Assembly (NCBI GenBank): GCA_003550325.1
Contig: QKWP01000132.1
Coordinates: 45,233-109,232 of the forward strand
Direction: 5' to 3'
Source of the DNA: Gigaspora rosea
Taxonomy: Eukaryota > Glomeromycota > Glomeromycetes > Diversisporales > Gigasporaceae
Length of the DNA stretch: 64,000 nt
This document shows, in pieces, positions 24,333 to 35,652 of this stretch. The position numbers were made by a program, and so were the translations under genes. Each line of letters starts with the position of its first letter. The stretch's first letter is position 1. Below the pieces are notes generated by a model, which had not been told where the DNA came from, did no database searches, and was given only the letters and a program-made list of their open reading frames with translations.

Positions 24333-27300
24333 TAGGGTTCCAAACTATAACCTGAGTAACCATGTACCCGATGACCCGACCTGTAAAATTTACCAACCGG
24401 ATTATTTTTTCAACAAACAGGGTGACCCATTTTACAACAGGTAGCACAGTAATAAACGGGTGACCCGTTTATAACGGATAATACGATAATAAGTGGGTGA
24501 AACATTTTACAACAGGTGACCAGTTGGTAAATAGATAATCGATTAACCTGATTTACTTTACAAACTAGTTTGTTTAAGATAAAGTTACATAATAAAGTAA
24601 CCAACCGGTTTGAAAATAAAGTTCAAGATAAAGTTGCATTATACAGTTTAAAGACAGGAAAAAAATTGGTGACGCCTTTTTTCTACGTAGTATAAAAACT
24701 TCTTACTTTTTAGAAGCATTTTTTTTTTTGATTTTTGGAAAACACTATACTGTTTCGACTTTTACTGTACACATGTTAGATATCTATATTTTTAAGAACG
24801 AACAAAACATCTTCGCTTGTAGCCTTAACTGGGCTATGTTTAGAACATTTAACAAAAAAAAAAAACTACCTGTAACTTGTTAAACCAAATAACTACCTTA
24901 TATTAAGCATACTGCAATAAAACAGGTAAATCTTCAAAATCATGGTGTGTACAAAAGATTAAGCACTAAATAATTAATACAGTATTGTAGACTAATAGGC
25001 ATATCTGTTAAGATGAGCGTTTCAACTTCAAATTATATAGATGATAATGATGCACGTTCTTCTGAAATATACAATAATGATGCACGTTCTTCAGAAATAT
25101 ACGAGGAACCGCCCAGACCTGATGAGTTACCTGCACATAAAACAAAAAAAAGAAAAAAACGTGAAAATCGTAGTATTGCGTGGGATTATTTTGAGGTTAA
25201 GACAACAGAAAAAGGAACTTTTGATGTTTGTCAAATCTGTAAAGAAAAAAATATTGATATTAGATATGCGCATGACTCTTCAACGGGAAATATGCTTGGC
25301 CACCTTTAGTCTAAGCATCAAATCAATAAAGACCACTCTGAAGAAACAAATAGTAATAGTTCGATCGTCAAAGCTATGCATGTTATTAGCAAACAGAGGC
25401 AAGACAAAATAGCACAGCTATTGGTCAAATTTATTATTGAGGATTGCCAACCTCTTTACATTTTATGTAGTCAAGCTTTTCGTTGGCTGTTAAATTACAT
25501 AGAAGCAGGATTTCATATTCCTTGTGAGCAGAATACAAAAAAAATGATTGACAAAGCCTATGATTGGAGTCGTGATCAATTATTTGGTATGATAAATGCT
25601 GATAGTGGATTTGTCAATTTGACAACAGATATGTGGAGTTCAAGAACCAATCAAGGGTACATTGGAGTGATGGCAACATGAATCGATTCAAACTTTGAAC
25701 TAAAAGAGGCTTTATTAACAATCTGGCTACTTCCCTCACTACACACAGCTGAAGCTATTGAAGACTCTCTTAATCAAGTTATTACAGATTGGGGACTTAC
25801 AGGATGAATTTTTTGCATCACAACTGACAACAGAGCTAATGTTAAAAAAGCGATTGGTTTAATGGACAATATTATTCGATTATCTTGCTCTGTTCATACA
25901 CTTCAGCTTAGCGTGCTAAAAGGTCTTAAACTTGCAATACGATTAATTAAAAGAGCGAAGAATTTAATTCTTTTTTTTTCTCAAAGTCCTAAACAATCCG
26001 AATGACTTAAAGATGCACAAGAAAAATGTAGATATCCAAAAATTTACCAACCCATTAATGATGTACCAACAAGGTGGAATTCTTCGTATTTAGCTTGGGT
26101 TCGGCTTAGGGAGTTACAAAAGGCAATCGATTATCTTGTTTTAATATTGCCTTCAGAATCAGAACGGTGTGACAAACTTGATAGCGAATATTTGAAATTA
26201 ATCAATCTAACTGAAAATGAATGGCAATTGTTAGACGGTCTTATCTTATTATTAAAGCCATTTTATGAGGCTACAAATATATTTTCCGGTTCAAGCTATC
26301 CTACTCTTAACCTCATTTATCCAACAATGAGATTACTTATTAGGAAATTCATACCTTCTTATGAACAAACCGAAGATGATTACCCCGAATTACTATTTGG
26401 ACCTATTAGGTATGTTAAAAATTTTTTTGGCACTAAATATTTATTTTTAGAATAGTATCACTGGGCTTCAGGATTTTAAATTTATAAAATATTAGAAAAT
26501 TTAAAATCCTGAAATCGGGGTTTATTTTTTACTTTTAGCCCAAGTCAACCAACCAATGATGAAAATCCTGATGAGCTAGACATAGAAGATGAATTTGATA
26601 CACTAATAACTGCAGAGCAACTTCATCAACCATTACAAGTATCACAAGGACGAATGAAAAAACGAAGTCGCAGCAAAATTAACAAAAATACACATCCAAA
26701 TAATGACCCACGATTTAAAGGCCGTCAATTAATAGAGCCTCCTGTTACTACCGATGACCTATGCGATTTAGTTAAAGCTGCAAGTTATCTTTCTCTTCAA
26801 GAATATTAGGAAACTCCTGAAGAAATTGGACTTGTAGCGTCCTTTTTGGATCCACAAATTAAACATTTAAAATTTCTTGGTAATGAATTGATGAAAAGAA
26901 CTATAACTAATAGGGCGCAAACACTTTGCGATGAGGAAAAATGCTACCAGCCCTCAGTTGAGCTTGACAAGTCACCTACTATGTCAACTCTCGAACCTGC
27001 AACAACTAATGACTTGATTGCGGCTTTATATAGTAGTGAAGAATCTGATGAAAGTCACAATGAAACTGAAGTTGACTGTTACCTTCGTGAACCTGTTGAG
27101 ACAAAGGGCTGCAATCTGCTAGCATGGTGGAAAGATAAATGTAATGTATATCCTTTGTTATCAAATTTAGCACGAAAATATTTATTAGTGCTAGCAACAT
27201 CAGTCCCCTCAGAGCAATTATTTTCAGACGCAGGATTACACATTATGGCATTACGTAACAGGCTTCATCAAGATATGGTTGAGCAAATGATGTTCCTTAA

Positions 27301-27931
27301 ACGTAATATGCAGCATTTTCCTATTTTTAAACCGGATGAATTATAATACATCTCAACAGCCAAATAATACTTAATTGAGTAATGAATTTGAAATTAAGGT
27401 AAGATGGCGTTGTAGGGGAAAAAGTTATTTCTACAATAATATTGATTGTAGTATATAATCTTTTTGTCTTGCGCTTTAATTTTTTTTAATTAGAATTGCA
27501 GAACAAAATTTATAGAGATGCTATCAATTTATAGTAACTATCAATGCATAATAATAAATAAGAATTAAAGTTATAAATTGGCAACTTTTAATATACATTG
27601 CGCATCAATAAAATTTGTCTATATAAAATTTTCGATTGATTGAAAAAATTTTATTGACCGTTATAGTTTACAATCTCCAGAGACGATAGAATTGCAGATA
27701 ATCAGGTTTCGGGTCACCCGAGTTACATTCGGGTAATTGGGTAACCAGGTCGCCCGAATTACATTCGGGTATTCAAGGTAACCGGTCATCCGATTTTAGC
27801 TGGGTCATCCGATTTAGCCGGGTCACCCGATTTTAGCCGGGTCACCCGATTTTAATTCGCATACCCGGTTGGTTGTTAGTTTTGACCCGACAGGTCACGG
27901 GTCTAAAACTTCAAACTGGTTTGGAACCCTA
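24333..27931 (+). mobile_element. Complete hAT transposon carrying a transposase gene
   Basis: An 8-bp duplication TCCTTGAC (24325-24332 and 27932-27939) flanks TAGGGTTCCAAAC and GTTTGGAACCCTA. GGGTGACCCG-like palindromes are arrayed near both ends (24350-24520 and 27700-27905). The interior encodes a BED-finger hAT transposase with five internal stops. This is the likely parent type of the derivative at 16479-17796. It inserted into retroposon copy B. Confidence 0.95.
25013..27346 (+). pseudogene. hAT transposase (BED finger, RNase H-like, hAT dimerisation region), five stops
   Basis: hAT transposases bind subterminal repeats through an N-terminal BED zinc finger and cut via an RNase H-like fold. 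The ATG at 25013 leads to a basic stretch and the finger (CQICKEKN...HL then SKH). LTTDMWSSRTNQGYIGV and FCITTDNRANV mark the catalytic region, NDVPTRWNSSYLAW follows, and LATSVPSEQLFSDAG at 27196 starts the C-terminal hAT family block. One intron, 26410-26538 (129 bp, GT-AG), keeps frame. The whole gene stays in one frame, interrupted only by stops at about 25308, 25679, 25805, 26003 and 26807. Each is reachable from TGG, CGA or CAG by one transition. It looks recently inactivated by point mutation. Confidence 0.9.
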
Positions 27932-28737
27932 TCCTTGACTATTGCATTAGATTACTACAACTACCAAGTACTGAAACTTAGACTATTTTATTTATGACCT
28001 AAACCTACCAAAGCATCCTATATGTCCCACTCATATACTCAACCTGGTTTTTGCATCTTACTTGTCCACTAATAGTACATGTAGTGCTGCCGCCGCCGGT
28101 TCGTATTTCAAGCCATTTTTTGAATGCTGCTGCAACCTTGGCCCGTATCTCAAGCCACTACCTTTCTACTAGTATGTGTAGTACAATACATGCTCTTACA
28201 AAGTTTACCAACCCAGTACTTCTCCCGTTCCTCTTCTGGTTTCTTTTCAGTTGCTTTCCTTACCCCTATCCCGCTTTCTTTCCCCCGGTTATATTCCTAC
28301 TCCCAATCTGAGGACCCGAAAGGAGTGGTCTGCCATTGGCGAACCCAATGGTCTCCCTCTCCTTGGTACATGCTTCCGTAATACATGTTCTTTTCCTCCA
28401 GTGTGACTTCAGCAATCTGATTGGTAGAGCCCCGCCATAGGCCCTTTTGTCGTAAGTTTGCTTCCGGTTAGTCCACTTCTCGGTCAGTCCGCTTCCAGTC
28501 TGTCCCCATCCGATTTCTGTTTAAGTACTGTCAAAAGTCGGCTACCTCTTTGCTCGGGTCTTGCCAAGTATGGTTTCCTTTTGTCCTATGGTTCTGTGCA
28601 TAACACAGCGCCTGCGCTCCCCAGGATTTATGCGGCCCAGTTCTGTGCATAACACAGCTCTAGAGCTCCCAATACGAGTTGGTGTAACCCAGAAAACAGA
28701 TCTGTAAATCCGAGCTCAGTGTCCAGGTTACCATAAC

Positions 28738-29023
28738 TAGGGTTCCACAATTTGATTTGATCTTCAAATATTTGAATCAAATATTTGATCAAATTCAAAT
28801 TCAAATTTGACTATATTTGATTTGATCAAATTCAAATATGGCCAAATTTGATTTGATTTGACAAATATTTGATTTGATTTGAAAATTACTATTAAAAATT
28901 CAAATTCAAATCAAATTCAAATTCAAATATTTGAATCAAATCAAATTCAAATCAGGGTCAATTTGATTTGATCAAATTCAAATTGATCCAATATTTGATT
29001 TGATTTGAATTTGAGGAACACTA
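28738..29023. mobile_element. 286-bp hAT MITE made of CAAATTTGA repeats
   Basis: An 8-bp duplication ACCATAAC (28730-28737 and 29024-29031) flanks TAGGGTTCC...GGAACACTA. Almost the whole interior is reiterated TCAAATTTGA and AAATATTTGATTTGA, a private palindromic motif. It sits in retroposon copy B, near the tRNA-like head. Confidence 0.92.
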
Positions 29024-29167
29024 ACCATAACACAGATAAATTTTTCGAAAATCGTTTCCAGTAGGATTCGAACTCTGTATCTTTTGTTACAACTACTTGA
29101 GGGGTGACAACAATCCAACTACACTATGTTGCTACTATGTCGCTACACCCCTAATCTATATCTTTTT

Positions 29168-29903
29168 AAATTTCCATTATATAATAAATGAGATATAAAA
29201 TAGTATCAAATGAAGATGACAGTTATATAAGTATAATAAAAATCCAAATAGTCGAATCAAACAACTATTCTTATGATTAGTATTAAATAATCATTTTAAT
29301 AGCTCATTATAGTAGAGTGTAGTGATATAAAAAAGTTATTTGGTTGTCATATCACTAAGTGGCAGGTTCAAAGTTCAAATTCAACTAAAGATGGTTTAAA
29401 AAATAAGACCTGTATTATGATAACATTTGCTTATTGATCAGTTTGGTATATTACCTGTAATCTTGGTAATACCATCTTGAATGGAAGCTTTTTAGCATAG
29501 TTGTATAATATTACACAGACAAATTTAAGAAACTAAAGTAAATGAAATCTGTTTAGCAAGTTCTAAGCAAGAAGATAATAAAGATTTTTCGACAGTACTA
29601 CAAAAGATTAGAACTTGGGCTGAAGACTGAAAAACTGAATGAAAACCCTAAGGTAAGTAGAGGTCCAACAATCTGGCTACTAGGTAAACTGAAAAAAAAG
29701 GGCCTATGCTATAAAAGTAGAAACCAAAGAAAGAAAATCTAAAGGGACTTAAAGCCAAAGTAAATCAACCTATTTAGACTAACTAGCTTGGTAGTTTGAA
29801 AAAGATCAGTAAAGGTTAAAGAAAAGGTTGAATATGAGTATCGGGGATTGGAATGAATTTTTAAGGGCTAAAGTAGGTAGTTGTACTACTAAAGAGCCAA
29901 TTG
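29168..29903 (+). repeat. Diverged tRNA-headed retroposon remnant
   Basis: At about 29312-29385 a sequence with AGAGTGTAGTGATAT and a B-box-like GTTCAAATTCAAC resembles the heads of copies A and B. Downstream pieces such as AAAGGGCCTATGCTATAAAA also echo copy A. No flanking duplication was found. The remnant is entered by the hAT element at 29904. Confidence 0.5.
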
Positions 29904-30751
29904 TAATGATTGGTGCTGTAATTCAAAATGCAATTTGTCGTAATGTAATAATTATTTATTACAAAAGTCATAATTGTAATAATAATTACGACATGTCGTA
30001 ATTATTATACATATAGTAATAATTCTTACATGTCGTAATAATTACAACATGTCGTAATTATTACTACGTGTCATAATAATACGACATGTAATAATTATTA
30101 CTATAACTAGCCAATCACCATTTGCAAAGGTCACGTGATATTGCATCTAATAGGACAGTTCTTTAATATTAACTAAATCCACCTACTATAACCTAACACT
30201 AATACTAATTCTGGCCACTGAACTATCCTTAAGAACTGTCCGTTGCTTCTGCACTATTATAGGAACCACATAAAATTCTGCAGACACGTGATGATATTTG
30301 CTAAAATTTTATTGGCCAAAAAAACTTGCGACGCGTAATTGCATTTTTCGATTAAAAAGTTAACTTTTGATATAACTTTGATATTAGGGTAAAGGTGAGC
30401 GTTCAGATGATATTAACAAGAGCTTATATATAAGAAAATTTTGCAAGAAATTTTTTTGCTACGCAGGTGGTTGGTAAGCCAAATTTTGCATTATAAACAA
30501 TTTTTGAAAAAGCAGCTATTTTGTTTCATTTTCATGTTATATTTGATTCTGTGCCATGATTGGTTCCAGATTACGTGTTTGCAGAATTTTTATGTGGTTC
30601 CTATTACAACATATCAAAATTATTACGATATGTCGTAATAATTATGACATGTCATAATAATTGCTACAATTAAGGTTTTAAAAAAGTCGGTGTAAAAATA
30701 TATGTCATAGCCATAATTGTCATAATTAGCTATTTATGGCACCATTCACTA
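29904..30751. mobile_element. Non-autonomous hAT element, CGACATGTCG family
   Basis: The ends TAATGATTGGTGC and GGCACCATTCACTA are inverted. The flanks GCCAATTG (29896-29903) and GCTAGTTG (30752-30759) match at 6 of 8, both differences transitions. Arrays of TACGACATGTCGTA lie near both ends (29930-30100 and 30600-30665). The interior has no transposase; a 65-codon open frame at 30441 has no recognisable content. Confidence 0.78.
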
Positions 30752-30859
30752 GCTAGTTGTATATATGTGGAATATATATACATAAGGTGAGAACATTTAG
30801 CAGGAGTAAAGTAGTCTGAGCACAGTTTGACTAAAAATTAGAAGAACCAAACTATATTA

Positions 30860-31409
30860 ATATATAGATTAGATTTAGTAATAGATAGAACATAGATCAA
30901 AAGTTTAAATAGGCAATTTTTATAGTTGGGTTGCAGGTATGGCAGCTAGTGTAGAATAGTGATGCCACCGAAATTGATTTTTGAAAAAGGCCTATTTCGT
31001 CTTCATTAGAGAAAATTAAAATTTTTTATAAGAAAGAGCAAATAAAATTTATATAGATNGAAATTGATTTTTGAAAAAGGCCTATTTCGTCTTCATTAGA
31101 GAAAATTAAAATTTTTTATAAGAAAGAGCAAATAAAATTTATATAGATATGTTCCTTATAATTTCGTCTATTCAAAAAAAGTATCAAATAATTTCGTCTT
31201 TCAAGTAAAATAGGTCAAAAACAATTTCATCCTCAAATTTTAATTTCGGGTTTTAGAACCCGAAATGCTTTCGTCCTTATGTATAGTGTAGAACCCTCGA
31301 GTAGACTACTTAAATTAGACACCAAAAGTGCACATATGACAAGTTGTACCTTCTTCTATGTAATAGAAATTACATTCTTAATAAAATACAATACTCTTAA
31401 AAAAAACAA
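30860..31409 (+). mobile_element. SINE-like retroposon copy 2, interrupted
   Basis: The left part (about 30902-30956) matches the minus-strand body of the element at 12710-13006 through GGTATGGCAGCTAG. The right part (31284-31409) continues with ACTACTTAAATTAGACACC and ends in an A run at 31401-31408. The body is split by the insertion 30957-31283. Its start is uncertain. Confidence 0.65.
30957..31283. mobile_element. Insertion with TTTCGTC repeats and an N-junction duplication
   Basis: A 10-bp direct repeat TAGTGTAGAA flanks it (30947-30956 and 31284-31293). The interior reiterates TTTCGTC and GGGTTTTAGAACCC-type blocks. 30970-31058 and 31060-31148 are identical 89-bp copies on each side of an N at 31059, so the true length is probably about 237 bp. 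The ends do not give a clear inverted repeat. Confidence 0.65.
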
Positions 31410-31580
31410 TAGCTCATTATAGTTAGCATTAAATAATTATTTTAACAACTTTTGATGATTAGTATTAAATAATTATTCTTATAGTTTTTTTATGATTAGT
31501 ATTAAAAAATAATTATTCTAACAGCTCTTTACAGTTAGCAATAAATAACAATTCTAAAAACTCTTTATGGTTATGTTAAC
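31405..31580 (+). repeat. Minisatellite, about 42-45-bp unit
   Basis: About four units built on TTAGTATTAAATAATTATTC plus an AACAGCTCTTTA-like block. Single or partial units also occur at 29250-29320 and, inverted, at about 39430-39760. Confidence 0.65.
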
Positions 31581-33031
31581 TAATTATCCTACTATAAAAC
31601 CATTTTAACTAGTTTTTCAGATAAGTATTTAGTTTTTGGATTAGGATGGTTGAAATATGGCTCATGATTTGTAAGATATTTGATTAACTTTCATCAACAA
31701 AAGGTGATATTTAATTGATAGATATTGCTATAAATATATATTTTTCAAAATTCTTCATATTGAGGTCTAATATACTGTATAATATCTTATCATTTATAAT
31801 ATAAAAATTGAAAGTACATGTATATAATAAGGATTTAGTTAATAGCAAAGATTGCCTGCTATTTTTATACTTTATGATTATTAAATTAAGTTTATATCTG
31901 TATACATATGTGCACTTAAAATTAACAAATTAATGATTAAATTTTTATTTATATTATACTGCAAATTTTAATAATAATATAAGTTATAGTATTTAAATTC
32001 AAAACCTAATACATAAGGTTTCAGCTCTATAACAAGCTATCTGTTTATAATTAGTTAGTTAATTGCCCATGTCTGGTTCAATTTGTAATAATATGTTAAA
32101 TATGTAAGTGATACTACAGCTACTAGTACTTAACAGATTACCATGAAATTTTAATACTTTTGTAAAAATGCATTATTTGGTTTAATTTTTAATGTTTTAC
32201 TAAATCTGTAAGTTATCATTACTATAATTTTAAAGATGAAATATTTTTTGTAATATTAACTATACAACTTACAACTAAACAATTTAAACACCTAAACAAT
32301 TAATTGATTATTTAGTCACATAATATTCATAATTGATATTAACTTAAAATGATCATAAAAGAAAGTAGCTAAGGATCAACAAAATATTAATAACTATTTT
32401 GAAAGTTTAGTACTAAATAATAAACAAAAAGTAAATTTTGATGTTTTTTTTATTAAGCTTTTGTTTGTAGTAAACTTTCTTGACAACTTGTAGATTATCT
32501 TTTTTTATTAAATTTGTTTAACAATTCTAACCAGCTTACTAGTATTCTGCAGATCTGATCTGAGGACCCAGATCTGATCTGTTTAGTAGTGCTCCAAGTT
32601 GATAAAATATTTTCAATTGTTTAGTTGCCAACTATAGTTGCAATTATTCTTTGTATAGCTTCTTTAACATGTAATTTAACTATTTTGTATTTAACTAAAA
32701 TATGCTATCTAAAGTAGAAGATCTTCTTCTTTTCAAAATGCATTATAATTACAAAAAAAATTAAATAATGGCCTAAATTTATTTCTCTTTTTTTTATTAA
32801 AAAAGCTCCAAATTAAATAATATAGTTTTTTATCCAAATTATTATTATTATAATTAAAAACTTCTGGTTTACTATCTTAACTTGATATACTAATTTTTAT
32901 TTTGAAAATTCAACAAATTATAATAAAAATTTTATTAAAGAGTAATTATATTACTTTTATCATTATAATAGAATCTGTTTTATATTTTTTTAAATTTTAA
33001 TATGATTAAAATATACAAATTAGATAACTAA
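31581..33031. other. AT-rich spacer
   Basis: No gene recognised. 32545-32585 contains two AGATCTGATCTG blocks like those in the hAT-like element at 21773, possibly a fragment of that family. Confidence 0.55.
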
Positions 33032-33034
33032 TTA

Positions 33035-33557
33035 GGGCATCCATAAATAATGTTATGTACCCCACATAGTAGTACTTGACCTCCCTAGACTATATAAAAA
33101 AAAATTTTCAAAATCCGTATATTTATATATAAAATTTTACAAAAACTTAAATCTTGTGACACAGTGATTTGATTTAGATAATTTAGATACCATTCGATTC
33201 GCCTTAGTGAGACGAATCCAATGATACCAAAATCATGTCATTTGAATTACTGTATAGCAAGTATTCACAAAAAACTATTGGTTATATAGTAATTTTATAA
33301 AAAAAATATAACCAATAGTATTTTGTCAATAACTCCTGATCCAGTAATCCAAATGAAATGAAATTGGTACCATTCGACTCCTCTCATTGAGATAAATCGA
33401 ATGGTACCAAAATTATTAAATTTGGACAACTGGGTCAGATTTTAGACAATTTTTTCTAAAAAAGTTATGTTATATTTTTTTGTCTCTCCCTCTACTTATT
33501 GGGAAAAACGTTATATTTCATTTGGCCCCTCTTGTATAACATTATTTATAGATGCCC
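33035..33557. mobile_element. 523-bp Harbinger-type MITE
   Basis: Flanked by TTA (33032-33034 and 33558-33560). The inverted ends are GGGCATCCATAAATAATGTT and ATTATTTATAGATGCCC. Internal blocks around CCATTCGATTCG and CGAATGGTACC are also inverted to each other. Noncoding. Confidence 0.78.
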
Positions 33558-33560
33558 TTA

Positions 33561-34436
33561 TAAGTTGTTTAACCTGTAAGTTTATATTTAAAACTTAAAT
33601 ATTAGTTTGAAGCATATACTACTTTAATATGTATTTATAAATACATGTATTAATTACTTGTTTAAATATGTTAGGTTAAACTTACTTTTGATCAAAAATT
33701 ATATTTTTACAAATAATATACTTTTTTAAGTATATATATATGAGAGATAAAATAAATTTTTAAAATAATGCTCATACTAAATTATAATATTCAATAGTAT
33801 AATGCAATAATAAAAATTGAGCAAAATTAAAATAGTGTATATATTAAAAAAATATTGAAGTTTTTTTTAATAACAAACTGAGGTCTTTAAATACCAGGTT
33901 TAATTCTTGAAAAACATGTATAATTACTATAAATTATTTTCTTAGGCCAAAAAATTTCAGGTTTCTGCTATAAGTTGCAAATTCTAAACAAGTTTTGAAG
34001 TTCCAAATTAATTTTATAATCCCATACTGATAATAAAATCCAAAACTAAATCTGAAATCCAAAGATAAATTCCTGGTGGCCGACCTCCAAACCTACGAAC
34101 TAAATGGCCTAGTAGAACCCACCAACTTACCAAAACTAATAATAATATCCCAAATCAGATCAAAATTCTAAACTAAAACTCAAAACCCAAACTAATTCCT
34201 AAATTCCAAACTAATATCAAAATCCTAAACCAAGTTTAGGGTTTGATATTAGTTTGGGATTTTGGTATTAGTTTGGAATTTAGGAATTAGTTTGGGTTTG
34301 AGTTTTAGTTTAGGATTTAGAGTTTGTGATTTAAGAAAAAAAAAACCAAATTCAAAACTACAGTAGCTAATACTATAGCCTAAACCTAAAGAGTTTAGGA
34401 AGGTCTGGGTTTCGGGACCCATCTTTAGTACCAATG
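33561..34436. repeat. AT-rich spacer ending in a strong hairpin
   Basis: 33561-34079 shows nothing recognisable. About 34165-34225 and 34262-34318 are inverted copies rich in TTTAGGATTTTGGTATTAGT-type words, giving a stem of about 60 bp. A 61-codon open frame on the minus strand is only the arm read through. Confidence 0.65.
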
Positions 34437-34520
34437 CAATCTAAATTTGATAAATACTGGCCTGAATGGAAGATACACATTGTGATGATGGATCCTCGAT
34501 ATAAAATATCATTGCTTACT
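34437..34520 (+). pseudogene. hAT transposase fragment
   Basis: Translation gives KFDKYWPEWKIHIVMMDPRY followed by KISLLTH. Many hAT transposases have KFDKYW, then a short spacer and LDPRYK, just before the dimerisation region, and this matches that order. There is no continuation on either side, so this is a fossil. It differs from the transposase at 25013. Confidence 0.6.
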
Positions 34521-35652
34521 CATATATATATAAGAATAAAATGCAATTGTCATGCTCAGAAGCAGAAATAATATTAAATAGAGATAAGGAATATATTTTG
34601 AATAGCCCTCAGCGAGGGATTGAAACCCCAAACGAGGGATTAAAACCCCCATACGAATTAAAAATATATAAGGGTTTAGTTTCAGCTTATGATGGTAATG
34701 GTTGTTGATAGTATTTAATATTATTGTGATAATCCGATGTATTGATTTATATTAATAAAGAGAACCGTAATTATGTGTGTTAGTCATTCGATTTAAAACA
34801 TTTAACCTTAATCACTGCTTGTTCACGATCGAAGCTAAATTGGTTCAAGACCCTATCAAGCTTTCCCCCAATCGTAACACCAGGCTTGGCTTGTGAATAT
34901 TTTTTGGGGTTGGGTTCGGGCCCATGTAAGCCCGGCCCGGCCCGGCCCATTCCGCTCCCTAGCTAAAATTTTATATACTTAATATACTGCAACCATTTTA
35001 TATTAGTATAACTATATTTTGTAATAAATAACGCGCGAATCTAGTAATAGATTAATAAGATTAATAAAAGAAGAATAAATCGTTCAATTATCAATTGTAA
35101 TTTTTTATTTTGATCGATTACATCATCGCATCGATCACATCATAATTTGCATATTCTAATTTGTCAGCAAATATTTTACACAAATGAGTAAAAACCAACA
35201 ATTCTAAAAATAGATTATTATAAAATCCAAAATGATCTATTTTTTTTTTTTAAAAAAAAAAAAAATCGCTGGTTTCACTTGGAACCTTTGAATTGTTAAT
35301 GATTAATAATTATCATTAATAGTTATTAACTAAAAACTACTTAATAATGTGCAGCTCAGTAACGGTAAATCGATCAAAAACTATCTAGAAAGTGTATACA
35401 AGATCCATCATATTATTGATTTTATTATTATTAACCGAAAACCCGGAAGTACTATAATTACTTGAATAAAATTGTACAGTAGTTGTGCACTATTACGATC
35501 ATGTTCCACGCTATGATTGGCCTACTATGTAAGATTTTTAAATTTTGTCGATCAATTTATTACCATGATAGTAAGAAAAACTCCTTCTAAAATTCCTGTA
35601 TCTGAACGACCTCCAGTATATAGTTTTATAATAAAAGCTATGATATATATTT
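34521..35652. other. AT-rich spacer with small GC-rich repeats
   Basis: 34603-34650 has two CGAGGGATT(G/A)AAACCCC direct repeats, 17 bases each. 34905-34965 has GGGCCC and tandem GGCCC words ending near CCGCTCCCTA, resembling a hAT terminus without a partner. No gene seen. Confidence 0.5.

Larger units (their letters stand above)
24261..29152 (-). mobile_element. tRNA-headed retroposon, copy B, interrupted by two hAT elements
   Basis: A 15-bp duplication AATCTATATCTTTTT flanks it (24246-24260 and 29153-29167). On the minus strand the head at 29152-29060 has TAGTGTAGTTGG and GAGTTCGAATCC boxes like copy A, and the tail at 24261-24332 ends in an A run. Removing the insertions 24333-27931 and 28738-29023 with one duplication each leaves about 991 bp, close to the 980 bp of copy A. 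The body matches copy A along its length. Confidence 0.88.

Noticed and set aside
25308..26809. Internal TGA/TAG codons as recoding
   Set aside because: Both TGA and TAG occur only in transposon fossils here; the arrestin gene has none in frame. Point mutation is simpler.
34603..34650. Two CGAGGGATT(G/A)AAACCCC repeats resembling a CRISPR
   Set aside because: Only two units with almost no spacer, in eukaryotic DNA and without cas genes.
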